Of a DNA stretch of 64,000 nt, positions 8,675 to 17,166 are shown one piece after another. The notes beneath the pieces were generated by a model. It made no database searches and was not told where the DNA came from. It saw only the letters and a list, made by a program, of their open reading frames with translations. The position numbers were made by a program, and so were the translations under genes. The DNA is from Pseudomonadota bacterium (GTDB lineage: Bacteria > Pseudomonadota > Gammaproteobacteria > Pseudomonadales > Pseudohongiellaceae), in contig JAQBSZ010000019.1 in the NCBI GenBank assembly GCA_027623555.1, positions 1 to 64,000 on the forward strand, in the 5' to 3' direction. Positions within the stretch are counted from its first letter, which is position 1. The number at the start of each line of letters is the position of its first letter.

Positions 8675-8818
8675 GCGTCGCCCTGGTGAATAGCGTGATT
8701 AGATTCTCGAGCCTGAGAAATGCCAAGTCTCTGATTGTCCTGTGGAAGCGGCAAGGGTAGACTGGATCATGTTAAGTAGAAAACGAGTTCGCTGCGAATT
8801 TTTGGAGTTGCAACAGTG

Positions 8819-9412
8819 ATGGAAGTAATCAGAGTAAGGTCAATGAGAATAAAACTTTCTGGAATTTTTATCCTGACGATGATCCTGAGCAGTTGTTCAC
8901 TGCCGGGAATGATTTTCAATGACTACCATGATCCTGGCAGCGCCCTGGCTGTCGGGGAAGAAGTTGCCATTAAATTCTTCACCAACGATGCAAACTTCGA
9001 CACAGGAGTGAACCTGCGCTCGGGCTCCAGGTACACGCTGGATATTAAAATTCTCAGCCTCTGGATTGACAGCTACATCGAAGAGAATGAAAACAACGAG
9101 CCTTTGGACGAGCGTGGCTTCTCTGACGAAAAAATGGCACGTGAATTTGAAAATAGCTGGCTCCCCTATGACCTGGCGCGACTCACCAAGCGCTCGAAAC
9201 CGCATCGCTGGTTCGAACTCATGCTGATGCAATACAACTGCACCGGTGACAGTCTGCAGGGAGTAACTGACTTAACAATTGATGAAGCGAGCGGCAATTA
9301 TAACTTTGTTGCTGCATGTGACGGCAAACTAACCCTGTTTGTTAACGACAGTCATGGTTTCTATGGCAATAACGCAGGATTCGCGAATCTGTCGCTGTCG
9401 AGGGTCAACTAA
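8819..9412 (+). CDS. Putative lipoprotein, unknown function
   Basis: About 197 residues. A lipobox ILSSC follows a hydrophobic core, predicting outer-membrane or periplasmic lipoprotein sorting. The ATG at 8843 (MRIKLSGIFILT) gives an ideal 18-residue signal, while GTG 8816 or ATG 8819 are alternatives with a GGAG upstream. After the Cys the protein contains an NDYHDPGSALAVGEEVAIKFFTND region and a late two-strand segment with Cys pairs (NCTGDS, ACDGK). I recognise no family. The CBS gene follows 33 bp later on the same strand. Confidence 0.75.
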   Translation: MEVIRVRSMRIKLSGIFILTMILSSCSLPGMIFNDYHDPGSALAVGEEVAIKFFTNDANFDTGVNLRSGSRYTLDIKILSLWIDSYIEENENNEPLDERGFSDEKMAREFENSWLPYDLARLTKRSKPHRWFELMLMQYNCTGDSLQGVTDLTIDEASGNYNFVAACDGKLTLFVNDSHGFYGNNAGFANLSLSRVN

Positions 9413-9445
9413 CAGTCGTCACTGTATTGATACAGGGGGTGGCCA

Positions 9446-9877
9446 ATGCACACAGTACAACAGATACTCAACAATAAAGATAACAATGACATCTGGCACA
9501 TAACGCCAGACGCCACGGTTTATGAAGCCATCCAGATGATGGCAGACAGGAAGGCCGGCGCGTTACTGGTTATGCAGGGTCCAGCGCTGAAAGGCATTAT
9601 CTCGGAACGAGACTACGCCAGGGAAGTCATTCTCAAGGGCCGCGCATCGAAACAAACCCGTGTCGATGAAATAATGAGTGCGAACGTAATTTCAGTACAG
9701 TCTTCTGAATCGGTGAATGCCTCACTTGGCCTGATGACCAAACATCACATACGTCATCTGCCGATTGTCGACGACGATCGCGTAATCGGAGTAGTCTCGC
9801 TGGGCGACCTGGTAAAGGACATCATCAGCGATCAACAATCCACCATCGCACAACTGGAAAACTATATTCGCGGTTAG
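9446..9877 (+). CDS. Two-CBS-domain protein
   Basis: 143 residues made of two CBS motifs: about 14-60 (ATVYEAIQMMADRKAGALLV, ending IISERDYAREV) and about 78-130 (VISVQSSESVNASLGLM, RHLPIVDDDRVIGVVSLGD). CBS pairs bind adenine nucleotides or S-adenosyl ligands and regulate partners, but stand-alone versions like this one usually have no known partner. The stop codon overlaps the stop of the convergent ModF-like gene by a few bases. Confidence 0.9.
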   Translation: MHTVQQILNNKDNNDIWHITPDATVYEAIQMMADRKAGALLVMQGPALKGIISERDYAREVILKGRASKQTRVDEIMSANVISVQSSESVNASLGLMTKHHIRHLPIVDDDRVIGVVSLGDLVKDIISDQQSTIAQLENYIRG

Positions 9878-11379
9878 AGTGCTGACTGTGCAAGGGTGTA
9901 ACCACCCTTTTCACTCCTGACGAATGACAGCCGTTGGTTGATACACCCGGGTTGCTCACCCACTACATGACTCACATACACGATCCGGGTGGGTGATTGC
10001 GCGGCAATCAGATCCAGCATCTGCAATATCAGCGTACGATGATAGTCATCCAGGCCAACACAGGGCTCATCGAGAATCAGTATCCTCGGATGCTTGACCA
10101 TGGCTCTGGCCAGTAACACCAGGCGCTGCTGCCCAAACGAAATTTCATGGTAGTAGTTTCTCGCCAGCTCGGTGATGCCGAGGGCCGCCATCCATTGTTT
10201 GGCGATGTCCCATTCTGCCGCACCGCTGTCATCATACAGTCCCACCGAATCGTAGAATCCCGAGACGACAACATCCAGCACCCGCCATCCCTTTACATAC
10301 TTGTTATGTAACTCATTGGAGACAATGCCGAATTGCGCCTTCACGTCCCACACGGTCTCACCACTGCCTTTGCGGCGCCCGAACAGGTACACCGCCTGCC
10401 CATAGCCCTTGTGGTTCTCGCCATCGATAAGACTTAACAAAGTCGATTTCCCACAGCCATTGGGTCCTTCAATCAGCACGTGGTGACTGGCCTTCATGCA
10501 CCAGTTGATATCGCTAAGTACCGGCAGATCACCGTAGCTGGCATTCACCTGCTCCAGGCGAATTAGTGGTTCATCATTCGACATGACCGCACTGGTACCA
10601 GCGGGACCTGGAGGAATCTTTTCCGGCAGCACCGGTTGGACGGCAAGCTGCCGCGTGAACTCCTCGCTCGCGGTAATCTCAGCAATGCTTCCCTGGATCT
10701 TTATTTGCAGATTATCCATCACTGCCAGGTGCGTCACCCCCGGCAGGATATCAGCCGCACGCCGACAGAATTGCAGGCTGGAAAAACCGTCCAGCAGATA
10801 GCGCTGAATACACTGGCGAATGCGTTGTTGGGAATCTTTGTCGATACTCTCCAGTGGGTCGTCCAGGATCAGCAGCTGCGGTGCTCCCTGGCGCTGGGAA
10901 TACAGGGCGCGGGCGAGTAAGACTTTCCTGATCTGTCCTGATGAAAGAAAGCGAATACCCTGGTCGGCAACAGCGCCGAGATCCAGCGTATTCAGTAATT
11001 CCTGCAGCCGCCCCTGCTCCTGCTGCTCGCCGGGCCGTGCTGATCGAACCAGGTCTTCAACTCGGGTACCGATGTCCTGCGCGTTGGCACTGTACTCACT
11101 AATGTCCAGTCGGTTGTCACGCTGCCACAAGCGCTGTTGCTCCTCGAAAGATACGCTGTGGATGTCCCGGTCAGGATTGAAGCCAGCGATGTAGTGAACG
11201 TAGTTTCCTGATTCGATGCGTTTGCCGGCAATCAGCTTGCCCAGCAGGGATTTGCCAGCACCGTTAGGACCGAACAGACACCAGTGCTGCCCCTGTTCGA
11301 TGGAAAATTCAGCGATCTTTAGTACCCGCTGCCGACCAATTCGGCACAAGGCATCCCTCACAATTAGCAACGGTTGCAT
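9874..11379 (-). CDS. ModF-like twin ABC ATPase
   Basis: 501 residues from the ATG at 11379 (MQPLLIVRD). Two ABC domains lie in one chain with no membrane segment: Walker A GPNGAGKS and GPNGCGKST, signature-like LSSGQIRK and ISFGQQRL, Walker B LLILDDP and ILILDEPCVGLD. The second half closely resembles the E. coli ModF pattern (QQRL, SHVVGEQPGCI). In the first domain the catalytic Glu is Asp (LDDP), so that site may turn over slowly. ModF is a molybdate-linked ATPase of unclear role; no mod transporter genes are nearby. Confidence 0.82.
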   Translation of the reverse strand: MQPLLIVRDALCRIGRQRVLKIAEFSIEQGQHWCLFGPNGAGKSLLGKLIAGKRIESGNYVHYIAGFNPDRDIHSVSFEEQQRLWQRDNRLDISEYSANAQDIGTRVEDLVRSARPGEQQEQGRLQELLNTLDLGAVADQGIRFLSSGQIRKVLLARALYSQRQGAPQLLILDDPLESIDKDSQQRIRQCIQRYLLDGFSSLQFCRRAADILPGVTHLAVMDNLQIKIQGSIAEITASEEFTRQLAVQPVLPEKIPPGPAGTSAVMSNDEPLIRLEQVNASYGDLPVLSDINWCMKASHHVLIEGPNGCGKSTLLSLIDGENHKGYGQAVYLFGRRKGSGETVWDVKAQFGIVSNELHNKYVKGWRVLDVVVSGFYDSVGLYDDSGAAEWDIAKQWMAALGITELARNYYHEISFGQQRLVLLARAMVKHPRILILDEPCVGLDDYHRTLILQMLDLIAAQSPTRIVYVSHVVGEQPGCINQRLSFVRSEKGGYTLAQSAL

Positions 11380-11486
11380 CTGTTTTGTTTCACCAGGATT
11401 AGCGAATGTCGATGTTGCCACAGCCAAAGTGCATAAATACAGGCGGATTATTGCTTTTGCCGATTGATACCCTTAAGCTGCCCGCC

Positions 11487-12233
11487 ATGATTTTTCCCCT
11501 CATCGACGTCATCAGTTTTTCCTTTTTTGTTTGTAGCTGGCTCGGCTATGCGATGTTTGCAAGATACGCGGCTAAGAAGCGCAACAGCCTGGCCAGTGTG
11601 CTCTATCGTTATCGTCAGGAATGGGTACGCAAGCTGAGTATCAGCGGCATGAGCGAGGTCGATGCGGAATTGCTCGGCAGTCTCGAGAAGCAGGTGTCAT
11701 TCCTGGCCTCGGCCTCACTGTTGATCCTCGCCAGCCTGGTAACAGTACTGAGTACCGCCAGCGCCATGTTCATGAACATGTCCACGCTGTGGTTCGTCAG
11801 CGAAGTAAGCATCGAAGTGGTGCAGATGAAACTGCTGCTGCTTATTTTCATTTTTATTTACGGCTTCTTTACTTTCACCTGGTCGATCCGCCAATACGGA
11901 TTCTGTTTCATCCTGTTCGGATCGTCGTTTAATACCGTGAATTATTACAAGGCAGCCGAGGACTACAGCGCGATCGCCGTAAACAGAGATTTCAAGGCAG
12001 TTGCCAAGGTGTTGGATCGAGCCGCACATAGTTACAACTACGGCATCAGGGCCTACTACTTCGCCATGGCCGCCCTGGCCTGGTTTATCAATGCCTGGTT
12101 CTTCATAATCGCCTGCGGGGTAATCGTGCTCGTGCTCTATCGACGGGAATTCCACTCAAACTCTCTGCAGGCCATGGTCAACGCGCGCTTCGTGAAAAAC
12201 GTTCACGACGAGGATTCAATCAACTTCGATTGA
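11487..12233 (+). CDS. DUF599 family membrane protein
   Basis: 248 residues from the ATG at 11487 (MIFPLIDVISFSFFVCSW). There are four hydrophobic segments, near the start, around 80-105, 115-140 and 200-225. The family look (WLGYAMFARYA, ETQVSFLAS-like block KQVSFLASASLLIL, a FTWSIRQYGF segment and an HNYGIRAYYFAMAALAWF-like late helix) fits DUF599, an inner-membrane family of unknown function. The start lies 107 bp from the divergent ModF-like gene. Confidence 0.8.
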   Translation: MIFPLIDVISFSFFVCSWLGYAMFARYAAKKRNSLASVLYRYRQEWVRKLSISGMSEVDAELLGSLEKQVSFLASASLLILASLVTVLSTASAMFMNMSTLWFVSEVSIEVVQMKLLLLIFIFIYGFFTFTWSIRQYGFCFILFGSSFNTVNYYKAAEDYSAIAVNRDFKAVAKVLDRAAHSYNYGIRAYYFAMAALAWFINAWFFIIACGVIVLVLYRREFHSNSLQAMVNARFVKNVHDEDSINFD

Positions 12234-12272
12234 ATCCAGCGCGGAGTCAAAGGTGGGGATTGGCAGATTATT

Positions 12273-13286
12273 TCAGGGCCGGTTGCCCAGGGCTCGCTGC
12301 ATCACTTCATGCTGAATCGTCATCATGTGACCGATTGAACGCCGCCAGTACTCAGAATTGTGACGTCCGCGGCTCTGCATGTAATCGAAGGCCACATTGT
12401 TCAACATCAGCACCTGGGCCATCTCCCGCGCTTCCGCAATCAAGCCATCTTCAGTGCCCGAGTCAAGATAGATATGGGGCATCTGGCTCCTTGGCACGTT
12501 ATAAATAATCTCAAAAGGATCATAGGCCCTGGCCTGCTCCGCGCTTGCGAAGTCTATCCCTCTGGGTGTGCGTTCATCCTGGGTACTAAAGCCGGGAATA
12601 TCGACAATCCTGGAGATGAAAGCATCGGCCTCATCAAGGCGCGCCTGCTGTTCGGGACTGCGCTGGCCCGGAGTACGCTCGATGCCGGCCTCAAGCTCAG
12701 CAGCACGGGTGCGGGCAAAGCTCAGCGCACCACTGGTACTGCCAATGGATATGAACATGTCTGAATGTCTGAGACCCAATGAGAAGGCGGCGAAGCCACC
12801 CATGGATAAACCGGATATGGCCCGCCCTTCCCGGCGCGCTTCAGTGCGAAAGTTCTCATCAACATAGGCAACTACATCGTTAATGATGTGATTTTCCCAG
12901 TTGTTGCGCTGTCCATCTTCGCTGCTGGCGTAATTGATGAACCAGCTATTGCCACCATCGGGTAATACGAGAATAAGGTCATCAAGATCTCTGGCATAGA
13001 ATGCCGCGGCCAGGTTTCTGCCCCACACCGTGTAGTTCTGCATGTAGCCATGCAGAAGATAGAGCACTGGATAGCTTGCTTCACTGGCTTGATAGTCCGA
13101 GGGTAAGACGAGATCGAACTTCATCACGCGACCGACGGCCGGGCTGAAAAATTCCACCGTTTCCAGTCCCGGCGGTATCGGTGCTTCTACGGGCACGAGC
13201 TCTTGCGCCCCGGCTGTGTTCAGCGCAGTGAGGCACAGAAAAATGCCGACAATCAGCGCTTGTGGTTGAGGCAATGCTCTGGTCAT
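12273..13286 (-). CDS. Exported esterase, alpha/beta hydrolase (esterase D/feruloyl esterase type)
   Basis: 337 residues with signal peptide (residues 1-27, ending TAGAQE). The nucleophile elbow is GLSMGG, the acid lies in DSGTEDGL and the histidine in SRGRHNSEYW, the order of the esterase D family. The early YPVLYLLHGYMQNY carries the oxyanion region. Members deacylate small esters, for example feruloyl or S-formylglutathione-type substrates; the substrate here is undetermined. Convergent with the DUF599 gene. Confidence 0.87.
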   Translation of the reverse strand: MTRALPQPQALIVGIFLCLTALNTAGAQELVPVEAPIPPGLETVEFFSPAVGRVMKFDLVLPSDYQASEASYPVLYLLHGYMQNYTVWGRNLAAAFYARDLDDLILVLPDGGNSWFINYASSEDGQRNNWENHIINDVVAYVDENFRTEARREGRAISGLSMGGFAAFSLGLRHSDMFISIGSTSGALSFARTRAAELEAGIERTPGQRSPEQQARLDEADAFISRIVDIPGFSTQDERTPRGIDFASAEQARAYDPFEIIYNVPRSQMPHIYLDSGTEDGLIAEAREMAQVLMLNNVAFDYMQSRGRHNSEYWRRSIGHMMTIQHEVMQRALGNRP

Positions 13287-13435
13287 GGTCGAAAACCACC
13301 TGGCTTGGAAGATTCTGGTTATAGCACTTTGCCCTGCCCGGCGCGACTGATTGAGGAATAACAGGTTCTCACAGCGCTGGCCCGTGCTATATTTTTACAA
13401 ACCTTTTGCGTATTTTAATTTCGTTGGAACCTCTC

Positions 13436-13801
13436 GTGCGGCGCACAGTCCTGAAAACCCTGTTTCTCGCAGTACTGGTAGTACTTATAAACAGTGTGCT
13501 GATTACCGCCGTTGTTGCGGACACTGCCGGCGAAAAATTGTTCCTGGAAACCTGTGCCGAGTGTCATCAGCCGGACGGCAGGGGAATTCCCGATATCTAT
13601 CCAGCGCTGGATGGCAGTGAAGTGGTTTTGGGCAGTGGTGTCGATGTAGCGCTGGTACTGATTATCGGTCGCGGCGAAATGCCTTCATTCGACGGGTCAA
13701 TTACCAGCGCAGACATGGCGGCAATAATCAACTATGTCAGAAATGCCTGGAGCAACGCAGGCGCTACTATCAGCGCAGAGACCATAGAAGCACTCAGGTA
13801 A
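13436..13801 (+). CDS. Small mono-heme cytochrome c
   Basis: 121 residues from the GTG at 13436, which gives MRRTVLKTLFLAVLVVLIN, a normal export signal. A TTG 30 bases earlier is the alternative. The heme-binding motif CAECH is followed by QPDGRG and by GRGEMPSF, whose Met is the likely axial ligand: a class I cytochrome c of about 85 mature residues. Such proteins shuttle electrons in the periplasm. The neighbouring NTF2-like gene starts 20 bp downstream on the same strand. Confidence 0.85.
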   Translation: MRRTVLKTLFLAVLVVLINSVLITAVVADTAGEKLFLETCAECHQPDGRGIPDIYPALDGSEVVLGSGVDVALVLIIGRGEMPSFDGSITSADMAAIINYVRNAWSNAGATISAETIEALR

Positions 13802-13821
13802 GGAATGAGGAGGAATAAACA

Positions 13822-14310
13822 ATGGGAAAAATATTAGGAATTGGCGTGCTGCTTATCTGTAGTCTTGGCGCTGGCTATGCGACCGCACAAGGCAACAGTG
13901 ACCGGGATGCAATACTGCGGGTTGCCGATGCCTTCTTCACGGCGTTGGCCGATCGCGATCGTGCCGCACTGGAGGCGATCATGGTGCCGGGCTCCCTGAA
14001 CATATCAACCTCACGCGACGCGAATGGTGGAATCAGTTTTAATACAGCCGACTACGAACAACTGATCACCTCACTGTCACGCCCCGGCGCTGCCCGCGTC
14101 GAGCGCTACTGGGACGCCACCGTGCTGATACGTGAAGACATCGCGGTTTTCTGGGCCCCTTACGATTTTCATGTCAATGGCGAATTCACCCATTGCGGGG
14201 TCGACTCATTCCAGTTGATCAAACAGGAAGGGCGATGGTTGCTCAGCAATCTGAGCTGGACCCGGGAGACGGTGGGATGCCCGGAGAGTCCGTTGGGACC
14301 GCTACGCTAA
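13822..14310 (+). CDS. Exported NTF2-like/SnoaL-like domain protein
   Basis: 162 residues. A signal peptide (MGKILGIGVLLICSLGAGYATAQG) leads into an NTF2-like cone fold: AILRVADAFFTALADRDRAALEAIM, then the strands VERYWDATVLIREDIAVFWAPYDF and a final FQLIKQEGRWLLSNLSWTRE. This is the DUF4440/SnoaL style of domain, often a ligand pocket without assigned chemistry. A strong GGAGGAA ribosome site precedes the ATG. Probably co-transcribed with the cytochrome c gene. Confidence 0.8.
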   Translation: MGKILGIGVLLICSLGAGYATAQGNSDRDAILRVADAFFTALADRDRAALEAIMVPGSLNISTSRDANGGISFNTADYEQLITSLSRPGAARVERYWDATVLIREDIAVFWAPYDFHVNGEFTHCGVDSFQLIKQEGRWLLSNLSWTRETVGCPESPLGPLR

Positions 14311-14315
14311 CAACT

Positions 14316-15074
14316 TCAACTGCGCAGGTAGGAAGCCCCGTTAACGTCGATAATGGTACCGCTAGAAAACTCGGCGCCTGCAGAACATAAGAATAATACA
14401 GCGTGAGCTACCTCCTCTGGTTCCGCCACCCGATTGAACGGACTCTGGGCACGAATCTCATCACCTTCGGCACTTTGCAGTCTGTCTGCCGTTAACTCGG
14501 TGTTAACAAATCCAGGTGCCACGGCCCCGACAAAGATGTTATGGGGTGCCAACGCTACTGCCAGTGACTGACTCAACGAATTCAAACCGGCCTTGCTGGC
14601 GCCGTAGGCCGGCTTGGTGGGCTCACCCCGAAACGCACCCCGCGATGAGACATTGACAATGTGGCCACCTCCGGCTTCGATCATGTGTTGAGCGACACAG
14701 AAACACAGGTTGGCCGGCCCCTGCAGATTGGTAGCCAGTGTCTCTTGCCACGCGGCTTGCCAGTCAGCATAAGAAGTCGAAGCGAGCGGATGATAGCGGC
14801 CAATACCGGCATTGTTAATGGCTATATCCAGGCGACCGAATGAAGCGACGACTTTGTCAACCAGGTCGGTTACCTGCCCAGGTTCGGCCAGGTCGGCCTG
14901 GAGCGAAAGGTGCCCATCACCGTTTAACTCAGCCAGGGTTGCTTCGGCGGCGAACTCATTTGAGCGATACACGATGGCAACCCGCGCACCGCGCTGGGAG
15001 AATGCCAGGGCAATTGCGCGGCCGATTCCCCTCGAGCCGCCAGTAACCAAGACCGTCTTGCCATCAAATTGCAT
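14316..15074 (-). CDS. Short-chain dehydrogenase/reductase (FabG-like)
   Basis: 252 residues, classical SDR size. TGGSRGIG (11-18) binds the dinucleotide, NNAG is at 87-90, and the catalytic residues are S144, Y157 and K161 (YGASK). The C-terminus GTIIDVNGASYLRS is the usual SDR end. The closest appearance is 3-oxoacyl-ACP reductase or a related keto-reductase. It lies 13 bp downstream of the GAPDH gene on the same strand, and the convergent NTF2-like gene ends 5 bp away. Confidence 0.9.
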   Translation of the reverse strand: MQFDGKTVLVTGGSRGIGRAIALAFSQRGARVAIVYRSNEFAAEATLAELNGDGHLSLQADLAEPGQVTDLVDKVVASFGRLDIAINNAGIGRYHPLASTSYADWQAAWQETLATNLQGPANLCFCVAQHMIEAGGGHIVNVSSRGAFRGEPTKPAYGASKAGLNSLSQSLAVALAPHNIFVGAVAPGFVNTELTADRLQSAEGDEIRAQSPFNRVAEPEEVAHAVLFLCSAGAEFSSGTIIDVNGASYLRS

Positions 15075-15087
15075 CTATCAATTGCCT

Positions 15088-16122
15088 TTAATCTTGCAGG
15101 TAAGGAGAAGTCAGTCCGTCCATCTCTGCCAGGCGCCCGATCAGTTCTTCCACCCGCGTGCTATAACCCCATTCGTTGTCATACCAGCTAATAACTTTTA
15201 CCAGGCGCTGGTCCTGCACCAGAGTCAATGGCGCATCGAAGATGCTGGAATGGGGATTGCCGATGATATCGCTGCTGACTATCTCCTCTTCGGAGTACGA
15301 CAGAATGCCACGCAGGGGTCCGTTCGCGGCATCCCGCATCGCCGCGTTGACTTGTTCCACTGTCACATCTTTCTCCACTTCCACCGTCAGATCTACCAGG
15401 CTGCCATCAGGGACGGGAACCCGCATAGCCATCCCGTCCAGCTTTCCTGCCAGTTCTGGCAGGACCAGGCCAATCGCCTTGGCGGCTCCGGTTGAAGTAG
15501 GTACGATATTGGTCGCCGCATGCCGGGAGCGGCGCTTGTCTTTGTGCGGAGAGTCGATCAGTCGCTGGCTGGAGGTATAGGCATGCACGGTCGTGAGCAG
15601 GCCGCGCCTGATGCCGAAATTTTCGTGCAGCACTTTAGCAAGCGGCGCGGCGCAGTTTGTCGTACAACTGGCATTGCTGATAATAGTGCTGTCTTTCGTC
15701 ACCACGTGATCGTTCACGCCAGCAACCAGGGTGGCTGCCAGGGGATCCTTGCTGGGCACGGTGAGGATGACCCGGCTGGCTCCCGCTTCGAGATGCTTGT
15801 TAAGGTCAACCAGGTAACGAAACATGCCGGAACTCTCGATCACGTAATCCACCTGCAATTCTCGCCAGGGCAGCTTGGCCGGGTCTTTCTCACACAACAC
15901 CTGGAAGGGATCGCCATCGACGGTAATGCAATCTCCTTCATGGCTGACGGTCCCAGGATAGGTGCCATGGGTACTGTCGTATTTCAGCGCATACGCCAAC
16001 TGATCGACACTGGCTAGATCGTTAACCGCCACAACATCATAATGTTTGCGTATTTTTGCAATGCGCAAAATGGTACGACCGATACGGCCAAAGCCATTAA
16101 TCGCTATTCGGGGGACTGCCAT
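15088..16122 (-). CDS. gap: Type I glyceraldehyde-3-phosphate dehydrogenase
   Basis: 344 residues from the ATG at 16122 (MAVPRIAINGFGRIGR), with GGAG about 8 bases upstream; sequence further upstream does not look like GAPDH. The Rossmann motif INGFGRIGR is followed by SNASCTTN with catalytic C153 and by TTVHAYTSSQ with H180, then RRSRHAATNIVPTSTGAAKA and VISWYDNEWGYS. This is a standard glycolytic/gluconeogenic GAPDH, tetrameric and cytoplasmic. Whether it prefers NAD or NADP, and whether it might be an erythrose-4-phosphate dehydrogenase, cannot be settled by eye, though the HAYTSSQ region favours GAPDH. Confidence 0.93.
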   Translation of the reverse strand: MAVPRIAINGFGRIGRTILRIAKIRKHYDVVAVNDLASVDQLAYALKYDSTHGTYPGTVSHEGDCITVDGDPFQVLCEKDPAKLPWRELQVDYVIESSGMFRYLVDLNKHLEAGASRVILTVPSKDPLAATLVAGVNDHVVTKDSTIISNASCTTNCAAPLAKVLHENFGIRRGLLTTVHAYTSSQRLIDSPHKDKRRSRHAATNIVPTSTGAAKAIGLVLPELAGKLDGMAMRVPVPDGSLVDLTVEVEKDVTVEQVNAAMRDAANGPLRGILSYSEEEIVSSDIIGNPHSSIFDAPLTLVQDQRLVKVISWYDNEWGYSTRVEELIGRLAEMDGLTSPYLQD

Positions 16123-16156
16123 ACTCTTTACTCCAGTTTTTTGCACATTGATAAAA

Positions 16157-17122
16157 TCAGGCCAGCATCGCTTCGCTGAGATCCCATAGCCGTAGTGCGC
16201 TGTCTTCATTACAGGCCCAGGCAGCGACATCGAAATAACGCGGCGAGTCTTCTGTGGCCAGGTTTGCCACATCGCAGTCTTCGCAATACAGGCCACCGGT
16301 GCCTGCCAGGACCTCGCTGGTTGCAGCCCACAGTGTAGTTGCGCAGCCCTGGGCGGGTGTCTTGAACATGGCCTGAGCCTGTTCCGAGAGATTGCCCTCG
16401 GCATCGGTCCAACCCAGTGCCTGCATTTCTTCATTCCCCAGATGGCGTTGCAGTGGCGTGAGTATGCCGCCGGGGTGTACGGAAAATGCCTGTACACCCT
16501 GGTCACGGTATTTCATGTCCAGGCCGAGCGCGAACAGCGCATTGGCAGTCTTGGACTGGGCATAGGCGGTCCATTTTTCATAAGGATTGGATTGAAAATG
16601 AATATCGTCCCAGAGAATGTCCGATCGCCGGTGACCGATGGAAGAGAGTTCCACCACGCGCGCCCCACCGGCATTCAACAGCAGTGGCAACAACGAAGTC
16701 GTTAACACGAAGTGCCCCAGATGATTGACCGCAAACTGGGACTCCCAATGCTCGCCGACTCGCGTCTCGGGGCAGGCCATGATGCCTGCATTGTTAATCA
16801 ACAGGTCCAGGGATTGTTCGCGCTGCACTATGGACTCGGCATAGGCTCTCACACTGGCCAGATTCGCCAGGTCCATCGCGTCGGCGATCACCTCACCATC
16901 GATCTCCCCAAGTGCGTCTGCTGCCTTGGCGGGACTACGCACCGGCACATAAACTCTTGCACCGGCACTTACCAGAGCGCGGGTGGTTTCCAGGCCAATC
17001 CCGGAATAGCCTCCGGTAACCACCGCCACCTTGCCTCCCAGATCCTTGCCGGCGAGAATTTCAGCGGGCTCAGACTTGGCACCAAATCCCGATCCTGATT
17101 TTCGTTGTTCGCGTGTAGACAT
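16157..17122 (-). CDS. SDR family oxidoreductase, retinol-dehydrogenase/WWOX-like
   Basis: 321 residues. TGGYSGIG at 36-43, NNAG at 110-113, and S161, Y187 and K191 (YAQSK) form the active site. The LSSIGHRRSDILWDDIHF and FSVHPGGILTPLQRHL blocks are typical of the longer SDR branch that includes retinol dehydrogenase-like and WW-domain oxidoreductase-like proteins. Bacterial members have unknown lipid or polyketide substrates. The start is followed 34 bp later by the gap gene on the same strand. Confidence 0.88.
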   Translation of the reverse strand: MSTREQRKSGSGFGAKSEPAEILAGKDLGGKVAVVTGGYSGIGLETTRALVSAGARVYVPVRSPAKAADALGEIDGEVIADAMDLANLASVRAYAESIVQREQSLDLLINNAGIMACPETRVGEHWESQFAVNHLGHFVLTTSLLPLLLNAGGARVVELSSIGHRRSDILWDDIHFQSNPYEKWTAYAQSKTANALFALGLDMKYRDQGVQAFSVHPGGILTPLQRHLGNEEMQALGWTDAEGNLSEQAQAMFKTPAQGCATTLWAATSEVLAGTGGLYCEDCDVANLATEDSPRYFDVAAWACNEDSALRLWDLSEAMLA

Positions 17123-17166
17123 TCTACCCCCTTGGGTATTAATACTCTATTTCAGTGTGCGTCGTT

